From: Cydia pomonella
Lineage: Eukaryota > Arthropoda > Insecta > Lepidoptera > Tortricidae
Reading direction: 5' to 3'
NCBI RefSeq assembly: GCF_033807575.1
Contig: NC_084707.1
Coordinates: forward strand, 25,631,888-25,695,887
DNA: 64,000 nucleotides
The position numbers and the translations under genes were made by a program. Below the pieces are notes generated by a model, which searched no databases, was not told the DNA's origin, and was given only the letters and a program-made list of their open reading frames with translations. Shown in pieces: positions 37,101 to 46,800 of the stretch; position 1 is the stretch's first letter; every line of letters starts with the position of its first letter.

Positions 37101-37258
37101 GGAATTTCCATAATATAGGAAAGTAAAGAAAGGATGAAAAATCTGAAAAATATCAAAATACTCACCTCCTCCACTAAAATAGTTTCGTCGGGCACGGGAC
37201 ATTTTGTCATGTCCTTCTTTATTTGAATGAAAGCATTCGGCTTCGTTAATATAGTCAT
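22030..37258 (-). CDS. ITM2/BRI-type BRICHOS-domain type II membrane protein
   Basis: Five exons: 37258-37166, 31803-31627, 26566-26338, 25734-25516 (first donor) and 22145-22030. All splice phases agree (0, 0, 1, 1), giving 277 aa; human ITM2B has 266. Residues 1-45 are a cytosolic tail, about 46-68 a membrane span, then a linker and a BRICHOS domain with Cys174 and Cys225. LCRAKPVYRLQ aligns with the ITM2B motif around its second BRICHOS Cys. IRKR (240-243) sits where ITM2B is cut by furin and would release a C-terminal peptide of 34 residues. Unlike vertebrate BRI peptides, that peptide has no Cys. ITM2 proteins travel the secretory pathway, and BRICHOS domains act as chaperone-like folds. 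A 26-unit array extends exon 4; reading through it all would give about 1152 aa. The exon 3 acceptor could be six bases later. This is probably the insect ITM2 orthologue (CG3662-like in Drosophila, from memory). Confidence 0.88.
22200..22710. repeat. two short direct-repeat pairs in BRICHOS intron 4
   Basis: TCTGCCATCTTGTGG occurs at about 22246 and 22323 with similar sequence after each. ACAAAAGACTAT(G/A)AACTCTAAG occurs near 22449 and 22678. These are local duplications of unknown meaning between exon 5 and the minisatellite. Confidence 0.6.
22876..25608 (-). repeat. 26 x 105-bp perfect minisatellite made from a coding exon end
   Basis: The word CCTGCAGACGGTAGACGGGC recurs from 22906 to 25531 at exactly 105-bp steps, which is 26 occurrences, and I saw no variant between units. 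Read on the minus strand, each unit is the last ~28 codons of exon 4 (LLPALPRRVLPELCRAKPVY onward), its 5' splice site CCA|GTACGT, a few intron bases and a join back to CGCTCCACGCTG. The unit transcribed first is preceded by the unique exon start and keeps CGCGCG, absent from all other units. The last unit runs on into unique intron sequence. The period is 35 codons and no frame is blocked, so long repetitive ORFs appear on both strands; these are shadows. Confidence 0.97.
25516..25734 (-). CDS. BRICHOS gene exon 4 up to the first donor
   Basis: The acceptor is ATTTTCTAG, completing a Gly codon. Residues 168-239 include VDTDRCFTMELDPQLVL with the first BRICHOS Cys and PELCRAKPVYRLQASE with the second. 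The donor CCA|GTACGT leaves one base that joins exon 5 in frame. Twenty-five more copies of this donor lie downstream at 105-bp steps, down to 22891. Which donor is used cannot be read from DNA; the first gives a family-typical length. Confidence 0.85.
25735..26149. other. BRICHOS intron 3, no other feature
   Basis: Intronic sequence between exons 3 and 4. A segment with repeated AGGACC/CTTTCAAGG words near 25840-25960 may be a repeat remnant, but no second copy was found in this window. Confidence 0.4.
26150..26312. repeat. purine-rich (GGAA)n low-complexity tract
   Basis: About 160 bp of almost pure A/G with GGAAGGAAGG words. On the transcribed strand of the BRICHOS gene it is a long polypyrimidine run beginning only about 25 bases after the exon 3 donor, so it could bind pyrimidine-tract proteins near that splice site. 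Confidence 0.85.
26338..26566 (-). CDS. BRICHOS gene exon 3 (linker and start of BRICHOS domain)
   Basis: It encodes residues 91-166 plus one base: LQESALIEPNYRMLPIRW, an acidic linker, VEKITVFDNGRQTSFIHDF and GANFT. IHDF matches the conserved (V/I)HDF of ITM2 proteins. The donor is G|GTAGGT. Two acceptors are possible, GTTACAG or TTGCAG six bases later, differing by Leu-Gln. Confidence 0.85.
26567..27789. other. BRICHOS intron 2, unremarkable part
   Basis: AT-rich intron sequence without a convincing nested gene. Confidence 0.35.
27790..28530 (+). repeat. dispersed repeat family B, longest copy
   Basis: It begins near TCCGGACCTTTGGGAGGCGT and ends in an A/T-rich tail with AATAATAATAATAAGG. 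The 28.1-28.4 kb half matches the minus-strand copy at 1.1-1.6 kb, and the 27.8-28.1 kb half matches 16.4-16.7 kb. No domain is seen. Likely a non-LTR retroelement 3' region. Confidence 0.6.
28677..29260. other. unassigned ORF-bearing block in BRICHOS intron 2
   Basis: Overlapping ORFs of about 110 aa occur on both strands. The plus-strand one starts MAERRFENIDNDPSGVYPGG. I do not recognise a family, and neither has flanking splice signals I trust. Codon-like GC richness at 28.7-28.9 kb suggests a decayed transposable-element gene more than a host gene. Confidence 0.3.
29568..29613. repeat. tight hairpin
   Basis: AAATATAGATGAATGGCCGG and its exact reverse complement are separated by six bases (CATTGG). 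Small and perfect; it could be a miRNA-size stem or a foldback remnant. Confidence 0.7.
29741..29880. repeat. foldback (MITE-like) element
   Basis: TGTACAGTCACGTCTGAAAT at the left pairs with ATTTCAGACGTGACCGTATA at the right, and an inner stem pairs AGTGCCAAAAATATGTATA with TATACATATTTTTGGCACT. Its ends resemble the element at 55651-55791. Confidence 0.8.
30175..30272 (+). repeat. LINE 3' tail (family C)
   Basis: It carries GCAGGCGTATATAGGCTACG, ACTGCTTACCATCAGGCCGG and TTTGCCACCGACGTAG, and ends in AAAAATATATAT. Short 5'-truncated copy. Confidence 0.75.
30293..30732. repeat. foldback element, ~85-bp arms
   Basis: AGCTGGGCATCGTTAATCCG at the left pairs with CGGATTAACGGTGCCCAGCT at the right. 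Inner blocks (AAAATTGCATT, CGATACTTGCGATAG) also pair, leaving a spacer of roughly 270 bp. Confidence 0.8.
30740..30815 (-). pseudogene. decayed copy of BRICHOS exon 2
   Basis: TATCAATAGAGATACTGCAG and TCACCGTCAGCCCAACACAT correspond to the two halves of exon 2 (TATCAATAGGGATGGAGCAG and TCACCATCAGCCCCACGCTC) with an internal deletion. It is a more diverged relic than the one at 31.25 kb and is not translatable across the membrane segment. Confidence 0.6.
31060..31178 (+). repeat. LINE 3' tail (family C)
   Basis: GGGTCGGCAACGCGCATGTA, the CTCTGGAGTTGTAGG word, CTGCTTACCATCAGGCGGGC and an A10 tail. It separates two relics of exon 2. Confidence 0.85.
31182..31335 (-). pseudogene. decayed copy of BRICHOS exon 2 with flanking intron
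   Basis: AAGTATCAATAGAGATGAAG, AAATGCCCACTATGGAG and TCACCGTCAGCCCAACACAT align with exon 2. The preceding ACTAAATCTCAGCGCA and ATTTAAACGTAGGTATCTGC align with the intron beside the real exon (ACTGAATCTCAGCGCA, GTTTAAACTTACTTGC). In-frame stops interrupt it. Confidence 0.65.
31467..31575 (-). pseudogene. decayed copy of BRICHOS exon 2 (closest relic)
   Basis: CTGGTAACATGGCTGCAGGC, GGCAGCGTCAGATCAG and CACCATCAGCCCCACGCTTA match the real exon at 31.66-31.76 kb with small gaps. It lies about 50 bp downstream of the real exon in transcript direction. It lacks an intact frame or obvious splice sites. Confidence 0.7.
31627..31803 (-). CDS. BRICHOS gene exon 2 (transmembrane segment)
   Basis: Exactly 59 codons, phase 0 on both sides; acceptor TTTCACAG, donor CAA|GTAAGT. 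It encodes EKVETYTPKPTPCGG, then the hydrophobic run VGLMVILLSVVGIYSGMYLF (about residues 49-68) and FRRCLQPQPRYQG. The single span with a basic stop after it fits a type II (N-in) signal anchor, as in ITM2 proteins. Confidence 0.9.
31843..32033. repeat. foldback element next to the exon 2 acceptor
   Basis: GTACCCCTAGTGTAAAT pairs with ATTTACACTAGGGGTAC, with inner stems GCGAAACGTGACGTACGCGT and its complement and CATTTTGTATGAG/CCATACAAAATG. Only about 40 bp separate it from the acceptor of exon 2. Confidence 0.85.
32585..32675. repeat. dispersed repeat fragment
   Basis: TATTTATTTAATCTCTATTGCACAA and GGCGGACTTATTGCCGTAA resemble the segment at 46480-46600 (TTTAATCTTTATTGCACAAA, GGCGGACTTAATGCCATGA). 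Two copies show it is interspersed; class not assigned. Confidence 0.55.
33494..33577 (-). repeat. degraded copy of the GTCCGTCCGTC repeat
   Basis: GGACAGACAGACGGACATGA and CTACGGAACCCTAATTA are the reverse-complement counterpart of the repeat at 11.6 kb. Confidence 0.6.
34390..34735 (+). repeat. G-tract repeat with inverted core
   Basis: Runs of 8-13 consecutive G occur near 34403, 34445, 34668 and 34720, mixed with GTCACGAAAA and GGGGGTCAAAAAG words. AAAACCTCACGTGTA (34466) and TACACGTGAGGTTA (34651) form an inverted pair around an AT-rich core. Several G-runs close together could form G-quadruplexes. It lies in BRICHOS intron 1 and is probably a transposon fragment. Confidence 0.6.
34882..35072. 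repeat. foldback element, family D copy 1
   Basis: CGGGCATGAAAATGGGGCTA pairs with TAGCACCATTCTAAGTGCCCG, and GTGCAGTCTAACGC pairs with GCGTTAGACTGCAC. The same core occurs at 42.7-42.9 kb, showing a family. Confidence 0.85.
35276..35393. repeat. foldback (MITE-like) element
   Basis: ACGATACAAGTGCGAAAAAT pairs with ATTCGCACATGTATCGT, with inner arms GAAATTCG/CGAATTAC and AAACACGACCGAAGGGAGTG/AGTGTTTT. Confidence 0.7.
35800..36110 (+). repeat. LINE C-terminus remnant split by a hairpin
   Basis: GTGTATGGAATGAACTCCATG reads VWNEL, a motif of non-LTR reverse transcriptase C-termini. The later GAGTCGGCAACGCACATGTG and CCATAGGCTTCGC belong to the same kind of 3' end. Between them, 35883-35955 is an inverted repeat (GTCTGTTCGGAAAGAGTCGT and ACGACTCTTCTCCTTCCGAA) inserted into the element. 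Confidence 0.55.
36173..36330. repeat. foldback element, family E copy 1
   Basis: AAGACCAAGCTAAGATGGCA and TACCAACTTAGCTTGATCTA are complementary ends, with AGCGATTTTGATAGCCCA inside. Sister copies occur at 45.5 and 61.9 kb. Confidence 0.85.
36360..37165. other. BRICHOS intron 1, part near exon 1
   Basis: A GC-richer block at about 36410-36570 has a 75-codon plus-strand ORF that I do not recognise (it includes CPTFPAVVCILFFCSTEVEK). It might be a retroelement piece. Otherwise there is no feature. Confidence 0.3.
37166..37258 (-). CDS. BRICHOS gene exon 1 (start codon, cytosolic tail)
   Basis: Thirty-one codons: MTILTKPNAFIQIKKDMTK, then CPVPDETILVEE, ending at GAG|GTGAGT in phase 0. The tail pattern (short, Lys-rich, then an acidic/hydrophobic patch) resembles the N-terminus of ITM2 proteins. 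It is the first ATG on this strand that splices in phase to exon 2, and it lies close to the importin promoter. Confidence 0.8.
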
Positions 37259-37789
37259 GATGAATGGCGTATACTTTCCGTTTTATAGATTTGAATAAAT
37301 TCAGCAAATATTTTCTATTTGTAACTACGTATAATTCAAACCCGTCGCGCACCCAAACTGCGCGGGGGAAAAAGGAGAAAAATTCACCCTCCCGCCCACT
37401 GCATACATCAATAAATATAATGTTGCCACAAGTAAAAATAGTCACATAAAGATCCTTACACACACGCCCTCTGCCCGTCAACACAGCAAAGCAACCGAAC
37501 GTAAACCGGTAAACGCTGGACATCCCTATAAAAAAAAACCTACAAATCCGTTGCGTCTATGACATTAGTCTATCTTGTCTACGCGTTCACAAAGAAAGAA
37601 AAAGAATAGAAATCCAAGGGGCGACGGAGTTGTACATTTTTCCGTGTTAAATAGGTTAATGAATCAGCAACGTATAAAGTGCCGTTAAAACATGTTTGTT
37701 TAGTTCCCTATAGCTTTATTTTAAGTTAGTTCTTTATTTCATTGTGTAATAACCACGTTTTAAGCGCTCGGTGCACGAGCACAATTAAA
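37259..37789. promoter_or_regulatory. shared intergenic region between divergent start codons
   Basis: About 530 bp separate the BRICHOS start codon (minus) from the importin start codon (plus), so both 5' UTRs and both core promoters probably fit here unless untranslated exons lie farther away. A CpG-containing stretch lies at about 37345-37400. No clear TATA box is seen. A bidirectional promoter is inferred from geometry only. Confidence 0.55.
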
Positions 37790-37852
37790 ATGGCGACTGA
37801 CCCAACGAAAAACCGCATGCAAGTTTTTAAGAACACAGGCAAAGATGTCGAC
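37790..37852 (+). CDS. Kap-alpha3: importin alpha exon 1
   Basis: Residues 1-21, MATDPTKNRMQVFKNTGKDV and one more residue; donor GAC|GTAAGT. The context AAAATGG is good for initiation. It is followed by a short intron of 98 bp. Confidence 0.93.
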
Positions 37853-40800
37853 GTAAGTATTTACCCATTTCTCTATCCCACATAACCCTTCAAACAAAAA
37901 CAATAAGGAATTGTTAATAACATATGCTAATTTCTTTCGTACGCTTGCAGGAAATGCGCAGGCGGAGAAACGAAGTGACAGTCGAGCTGAGGAAGAATAA
38001 AAGAGAGGAAACCCTTCAAAAACGGCGCAATGTGCCCATCAGTGACTCGACAGACGAGGACGAGATCGAGAGAACGTTGGCGTCGACAGACTTGAAGGAG
38101 CTAGTGATGAACGCGGCAAACGGCGAAAACCCCGAAGTACAGCTCGCGGCTGTGCAGCAGTGCCGCAAGCTGCTCTCGTCAGACAAGAACCCGCCGATCG
38201 ACGAGCTCATCGCCACAGGCATCCTGCCCGTGCTCGTGCTATGCCTGTCGCGCGCCGACAACCCGACGCTGCAGTTCGAGGCGGCCTGGGCGCTCACCAA
38301 CATCGCCTCGGGCACCTCCGCGCAGACTAACAAAGTCGTCCACGCTGGCGCCGTACCCTGCTTCCTCCAACTCCTGATGTCCCCACATGAGAATGTCTGT
38401 GAACAAGCCGTATGGGCGCTGGGAAACATCATTGGTGATGGCCCAGTGCTCCGAGACTTTGTTATCGACTTAGGAATGGTGCAGCCTCTCCTGAGCTTTA
38501 TCAAACCTGATATCCCTATTTCGTTCCTGCGTAATGTCACCTGGGTGATTGTGAACCTGTGCAGGAGTAAGGACCCGCCACCGCCAGTCAAGACCATCCA
38601 GGAGATCCTCCCCGCACTCAACGTACTCATCATGCATAGCGACATTAATGTAAGTATTATAAACAAACTAGCAAACACTAATATTATTATTATTATTTAT
38701 TAATCAGGCAGGCAGTTGAAACAACTGATAGACTATTGTTTTGCAAATAGCCAACAACATTGCATTTTGCACTGAAATGTTAAGCTTAACACTTTCAGTG
38801 CCAAGAACCTGCTAGTCTGGTTCATTCTGTATTGGAAATGGGGCTCTTTGTGCTTACTTACTTACTCCTCTGGCGCAGCGATCCAAAGTGTGTCTTGGCC
38901 TTCAACACTACTGCTCGCCACTGATCCCGGTCCTGTGCAGTTTCTAGCCAGTCTTCAACCTGGAGCTCGCGTAGATCCGTGTCCACCACATCCGCCCATC
39001 GATACCTAGGTTGACCGGCCGGGCGGCATGCTGTCAGTTTCCCTCAAACGCTCTTTTCACCGCCCGATCGGCTCCCATTCCCTGCGGCTGCGGTGGCTCG
39101 GTCTTCGTACTAAAAGTGTTAAATACAAACAATTTTGCCTAATGGATTGTAAAATGGACCACTGAAAGAGAAAAACTGCAAGGATTTGCCATGTGTTACA
39201 CCATTGTTCTATTTTGATACAGAGGTGCTAAGTATTTTGCAAGAGGTAATTACATACTGATTGATTTAATTGTGGGAATAATGGGATGAGTCACTTTCTC
39301 TAATTACATTCATTGTGTTTACCAGTTTAACTAATCCTTGGTTCTTAGAATAGATTTAGTCCAGACAATTTGTTGTCAAACCTTGATTCCTAAAATAGAT
39401 ATAGTTGAGACAATTATTTGTCAATTTTTTTAGGCTTGCTTGATTCTTCAATATTATATGATTGTTGTTATCAAGTTCATAACAATAATAGTCTGTATCT
39501 AATCATATCATTTCTTGGAGGTAGGCTGGTGTTTTCATGGATATCAGTTAGATGTTGTAAAAGTGTGAAATTTAAAAAACATAATCACAGATCAATGGGG
39601 GTGATCTGTTTTCAGTTTTTGCATAACATAGACATACCTTGTCATTTAATGGTAACAGCCCCATGTGTAATTAATAATTAAAAACTAATTAAATTATTTT
39701 ATTTGGGCTGCCTTCACATTATGTCGCAATCAAAACCTACTGAATGTGATTAATCTATTTTGCACAGCTTTCTGCTTAAGTGAGAAAAAAGTGTCATCTA
39801 GTATTAAAGCAAGCTTCCCTTAGATAATATAATTATTTTTGTTTGACGACCTGTCTAGCCTTTGGGTAGTGACCCTGCCTATGAGGCCAATGGTCCGGGG
39901 TTCAAATCCTGGTAAGGGCATTTATTTGTGTGATGAGCATGGATATTTGTTCCTGAGTCATGGGTGTTTTATATGTATTTAAGTATTTATATATTAAATA
40001 TGCTATACAAAAAATGCTGAATGACCTGGTTAGAGAAAGTGGGAAGGTGGGATTGGCTATGAACACACTAAAGACCAAGGCTATGACTAACGACAAGCAA
40101 GAACCTATTCTCATCAATAATAACCCAATTGAATACGTCAATGAGTATATCTATTTAGGCCAGATAATCTCCCCAGTAGATCTAACCTCAAAAGAAATAG
40201 ATAGACGTATTGGAAATGCTTGGAAGACATATTGGAGCCTAAGGGAAATAATGAAAAATAAAGATATCAATGTAACTATCAAGCGGAAACTCTTTAATAC
40301 CAGCATACTTCCTATACTCACTTACGGTTGCCAAACCTGGGCTCTCACTAAAACACACATTAGAAAGCTAGAAACCTGCCAAAACTCCATGGAGAGAAGT
40401 ATGCTGGGAAAAAGACTATCGGATAAAATAAGAATACAATCCATAAAGAAGCTCACCAAAACAAAAGATGTCACAAAAACAATAAAAAAGTTAAAATGGA
40501 AATGGTCAGGCCATACAATAAGAGGCAAAGAAAAATGGTCGAAAACGATAATGAACTGGTTCACAGGCCATAAGAAAAGGAAAAGAGGTAGACCATTTAG
40601 AAGATGGGTGGACGACATCAAAGCCATAGCAGGAAACACATGGACGAGAGTTGCCAAGGATAGAGAGGAATGGAGAAGGTTGGAGGAGGCCTTTTGCCAA
40701 TAAATGGCACACAGACAGGAAAAAATATGCAAGAAATGTAGAAAATTGAAAATTTACTTTACTGTCTGAAATAAAGGATTTATACATTATACATATACAT

Positions 40801-43800
40801 ATATTAAATATATCATTGTCATAGTACCCTCAACACAAGCCTTATTGAGCTTACTGCGGGACTTAGCCAATTTGTGTAAATATATATATATATTTTTTTT
40901 ATTTTTTATTTATATCCATTTCACTCCACTCACATTAGTGGATATAGAAAGATCTTTTTCTTTACACCAACTTTGCCAACGGCCACTTTCTATCACCGCA
41001 CCGCTCGCCGTCAGCAGGGTGTTCATTCTCATACCCTAGAGCCTAAATGGTCGCGCACTTTGCGATTTAAGAGGAATTTCCTCCCGCGGACGCTCCGGCT
41101 GTGGAATGAGCTTCCTGCCGAGGTTTTCCCGAGGGTATACAGTATGGGGTTCTTCAAAAAAAGAGTGTACAGTGTTTTAAAGGGTCGGCAACATGCATTT
41201 AACACCTCTGGAGTTGCAGGCATCCATAGGCTATGGTGACTGCTTACCATCAGGCGGGCCGTATGCTTGTTTGCCACCGACGTGGTAATTAAAAAAAAAA
41301 GGAAGTAAAAAGTATAAGGAAGGTTAATGACCTCAAAATACTGATAAAAGTTGGTATTACAACTGCCATTGAATTTTAATATTTTTTTTATTGATTCAAA
41401 AATTGTACACAGCATTACAGCGCACTAATACACTGTGAAATTTATAATAGATAGTATTTATACGAGCTAGGTACATGATACAGTTTATGACCAATATGAC
41501 GAATAGCCAACCTTTCCTTTGGAAAAAGGAATTAATAAGTTTGGTAGACAACCAACCAATTTTATTTTCCTACGTTTAGAAGGTATTTTACAAACTGTCC
41601 AGAAGTCAGAAGGACATGCCTCACATGTTACAATTTGTTATGCAATGGGTTCATTCACTTGAATGACCTTCGTTCGGCAAACTAGTTGACCTGTCTTGAC
41701 CTTAATATAATCATAACAAGAATTATTTAAAAGGAACTGCCATTTACTATAAAACTCCTGTGTGACTCGAATATTTTAACATTTAAAACGGGGCACTCGC
41801 GTATTATGAATCGAAAAGACCCTCAACATGTTTTTGATCCACCCCTCCTTGGAGGATCCCCGGAAATAGATTGGAACATGTTGAGACTTGAGCGTCCAAC
41901 TAAATAATTTTACCCATTTTAAAATAATTTTGAATTGCCATATCTCCGTTAAAGCAAAGTCTCCTTTTCCTTATATTGCTAAAGACATTTTACATCTTTA
42001 TTTGTTTAGATTTTATTTTAGTTAAATAAAAAAAATCTATTTTTTTTTACTTAACTTAAAAAGTTGAAATCTAACAAAATTTTTAAAAAATTGATAATTT
42101 TTTTAAAGATGACAAATTAATTTGCTTTGAGTACTGACTTCCTTTGATAGTAGATCCTGTAGACATCTTCCAACACCATTCAAATAGCTAATGTTAATGT
42201 TCCATTAGTCTGTTATTAGTGATATTTAGAACACAATTAATATTTCGACAAACTGCCTTGAACCAGTATTTGTTGCTATTCAATTCAATTATTTATTATT
42301 GTGTACATATGTACATAATCATATTTATATGTACATATGTACTTAAGTATAAAATGTATTGTGACATGTAATATATTACCAATAAATATGATTATGATTA
42401 TTTGCATCAAATCTAGGGAGATCCTTATAGTATTAGTACAGTACAAATTAATTGGGCTATGTCGTATCAATAGGCGAGTCCACACAGAGCAAGCAGACGC
42501 GCGAGGCAATCTCCTCGCGCACAAACCGGCCAGTGTAGATGTGCCTCTGCCGAGACGGCGCGCGCGTTGTCCTCGCCTGAGCGTGCCGCCTCGGCCGAGG
42601 CACGTCTACACTGGCCGGTTTGTGCGCGAGGAAATTTCCTCGCGCGTATGTTAGGTCTGGGTGGACCCGCCTAATGACATATAGAATTACGGACACTAAG
42701 AATAGCGGTGGTAATGCTAGTTCAGTGTGTCACTCACGAATTCGAGCCAATCGTGCAGTCTAACACAACTAGTTGCGACCAATCGCTCGCGTTATGCGAA
42801 CTCATCAACCAATCGCATTGTGGCGTTAGACTGCACGATTGGCTCCTGGGCGTGACACCGTTGTACTGGCCACATTCTTATTGCCCAACGCTCACGCCAC
42901 CCGGTTGCGAGCGGCGCAATCAAAATGCATAGACTTGAATTTATCTGTTTTGGACGACCGCGGCGGCAGCTTGCCGCGTGCGTCCAATCCGCTGCCTAAA
43001 AAATAAATTTTTCCAGATTAGAATTGTGCTGTTCTCGAAACTTACTATTATAAAATGAATATTCTCCGGCACGAACATTGTCTGTACAAAATGAACGGCA
43101 CACCCTGCTCTTGAGTGAACTAAAAAACATTAAAGGCAGCCTTAAAATTGTAGGATGTATTGTTCCAGGTTCTAGTAGACACAGTATGGGCCATCAGCTA
43201 CCTAACGGACGGCGGCAACGACCAGATCCAGATGGTGATCGAGTCCGGCATCGTGCCCAAGCTGATCCCGCTGCTGTCGCACAAGGAGGTGAAGGTGCAG
43301 ACGGCGGCGCTGCGGGCCGTGGGCAACATCGTGACGGGCACGGACGAGCAGACGCAGGTCGTGCTGAACTGCGACGCGCTCTCGCACTTCCCTGCGCTAC
43401 TCTCACACCAGGTAACATTCTGTTTAGTCAATGTCAAAATATAATCCATTCACAAAAACATCGTCGCAACACAATAACAACAATAATAACTAAGAGTCGA
43501 AATGAATAAGGAATAATGATCTAAAATAAGGATAACGACCATTTATTTTTATTATTGTATTGTATTTAATTAAAAATAAAACAGTAAAGAATTATATATG
43601 TATAAAAAACTCTTTCTATAAATAGAAAAAACAGTCAAAATAATTAAGAATATAAAAAAAGACAAAATTTATTGTAAAAAGTATACAGCTAAGAGCTTTT
43701 TGTAAATGGAACACACATCAAGTTTAACTAAAATTAACATTTAAGATATTCTAGACGATTTATTCTATTCTGTTAAATCTGCAGTTATATTACAAGCAAG

Positions 43801-46800
43801 CAATGTGAAAATAAAGTTTTCCTCATTTTTTTTGCAAATAAATCTAATAAATAAATGCCTATACTCTGTATCTTTAGGTATTTAAATGTAAACAATTTGT
43901 AAATTTTCAGGTAGGTATAACATTTATTGGTTAACCAACCAAATACAAAACCGCCTGGATCTGTCACTGAACGACCTGACTTTGACCTACATTATTTGAT
44001 CATGTAATGTTTTCATCTACCCTCAACTGGCTTAAGGAGCCATTTGAGGGTAGATTTTGTTTACTTTTATTTAACTACCTAAAGATACAGAGTATAGTTA
44101 TAACTTTATAAATTAATATTCCGGAAGCTTCTTGAATATCTATCCATTCATTACTGTGTAAGTGTTTCTATTGGTAGACTTCCTAACATTTTCAAATTGT
44201 TAGGACTTGTCCTACCTATCCTGACAATATTTATTTATTTGCACACTCTAAAACTGCATTTGACGATAAGTCCTTTACCTCGTGTTTAACGAAACCCAAC
44301 TGTTACCCCCTGCGGGGTTGTAGGGCTCGAACCATTTCCTTCCACTGACTCCTGGTCCCGGGCAGCTCGGGTAACCTCCTCCCACCGCATCCAGTACACC
44401 CAACTCTTGCTCCACGGAACAGCGCCAAGTAGATTTAGGGCGACCATGTTTCCGTTTTCCGGGCATCTTCCAGGTCAGGGCCACCTGGGATAGGTGGGTG
44501 TTAGGCTTCCTGAGGATATTCCCAATCCAATGCCATTTGCGCGTTTGGATCTCCTTATGTACGGGTGCATGTCCGTTTATTTTCCATAAGTGAGCGTTTG
44601 TGATCCAGTTAGGCCAAAAGATGTACAGAATTTGCCTTAAGCATTTGTTCACAAACACTTGGAGTTTTGTCATTAGGTGTTTGCGGACAAACCAGGTTTC
44701 GCACCCGTACAGTAACACGCCTTTACATTGGAATTGAAAATCCTCACTTTAGTTCTTCTCGTCAGGGTAGAGGAGTTCCACACAGGTTTAAGCTGGCTGA
44801 ATGCGGCTCGGGCTTTGTTTATTCGTGTTTCAATGTCAGCTTCCGTTCCTCCACTCTGGTCGACGATACTGCCCAGATAGCCAAAGCTAGTAACAGTATA
44901 ATAAATAAATAAAATCAAAAACAAACTTTTCTTTGCCCACAGAAAGAAAAGATATGCAAAGAAGCAGTATGGTTCCTATCTAACATCACAGCGGGCAACA
45001 AGAAGCAAGTCCAAGCGGTGATCGACGCCGGGCTGCTCCCGAAGATCATCGAGAACCTCAGCAAGGGAGAGTTCCAGACGCAAAAGGAGGCGGCCTGGGC
45101 CGTGTCCAACCTGAGCATCAGCGGGACCAAGGAGCAGGTTTCTACGCTCATCCAGTGTGGGGTCATACCGCCTTTCTGCAATCTTCTCAGTTGCAAGGAC
45201 ACGCAAGTTATCAATGTAAGTTTATGTGTTACATGAGCCTTCTGCAAATTTTTTTAAGTACTTGACGAACCCTAATTATTAGGGAATTTTATTTATAATA
45301 ATTTCAATGAGTCATGTGCGTTTACGTACTACGGGCGTTGCCATGTCGCTCGCCCAATATTACAGGGTTCTCTGTTTCACCTTTATCGAACTGAAATTTG
45401 AACATTGTCATACGAACTTCAACTATCTTGAAATTGTAACAGAACCCTGTAATATTGAGCCAGCGATGTGTCAAATGTGTGAACATAGATCTCTCGAACA
45501 ATACATCACTAGAGTGAGCCCAAGATAAGTTGTCAGCGATTTTGATAGCCCAGACAGTGCAAGTGTTATATTAAACGTCAAACTTCTATGAAATTATGAC
45601 GTTTACTTAATACTTGCACAATCAAAATAGCTGCCAACTTATCTTGGTCTGACTTTATACTCGTATTGACAAAAGACGAGCTAAAATTAGTAAAACATGT
45701 TTATTCTATGAACTTGTATAAACAGACGTCACAGACGCATAGTAATTTTTATTCTCAAACAAGAGTATGACTCATTGTTTGAAAACATGAATTACTCTAT
45801 AATTTTAAATAAAAACATCTCTATACATTTAATACCGTTGTTGATAAACTGTCTATACATTCACCTTGTTCTAAGCAAACATGCTTTTATTGCTTCTTTA
45901 ATCCCTGACGCATTTAAAGTGATGTTTTTCTTATTAATAAACTTGTCTGTGAAGATGTTACATGGCGGCACCGGGTTGAAGGACCCGATACAAGATATGC
46001 TTAATTACGATTCACACTAATTGCCACAGCGAGTGTCATAATGGAAATTGTTTAGTGGAAATGTGTGAAGGTCTGAAAGCAAGTACCTATAGTTGAAGAA
46101 ATATTATTTGCACCGATAAATATTATGTCTAATGGCACTGTTACAGTAGGATAATAAAACAATTAGCACCCGGTTTTGCTTTGAACCCACTTACTTTTTT
46201 CACATTTCAATTTGTAAGTTTTCCTGGTTTACCAAAATTTTCAATTCATAGTCTGTTAAATTTAATATTGAACCTAAAGAACCAAGCGTCAGCATGATCC
46301 TGAATGATTGAAAATAAATTAATTTACATTATTTTACGTACCTATATTATCCCACAAACACAAAGTATCATAACTTATTTGTATACATGGAACTTGCCTG
46401 ATTGCCGCTCTTTTGTCGTTTTGTATTTATTTTATTTTTATAATGTCACTTACAGTATACACCAGACATGACACATAGGAATATTTATTTAATCTTTATT
46501 GCACAAAAGAAAACCTTATAGTACAGAAGGCGGACTTAATGCCATGAGGCATTCTCTACCAGTCAACCTTTAGGCAAAGCAGAGAGATTGTGGATGGTGC
46601 TACTTTACCAACAACAACCAAATATAATACAATAACATACCATACATACATAATATATACATACATAAATATACATACTTATATTTCTTATAATATATAC
46701 ATAAATAACGACAAAACATATAGAGATAACTATAATAAATTACTACCAAAAACAGTTAGTCAGAATTTAAATAAAAGTACATATTATCTAATTAGTGCTA

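Noticed and set aside
37095..37523. 142-aa minus-strand ORF over the promoter region
   Set aside because: It is in a different frame from the spliced BRICHOS exon 1 and shows no domain; chance ORF.
38016..38678. 220-aa minus-strand ORF
   Set aside because: Antisense shadow of importin exon 2, which has unambiguous homology.
42337..42696. ORFs on both strands around 42.5 kb
   Set aside because: They fall in a near-palindromic foldback element, which explains mirrored peptides on both strands.
43194..43449. several antisense ORFs over importin exon 3
   Set aside because: GC-rich exon leaves other frames open; no independent support.
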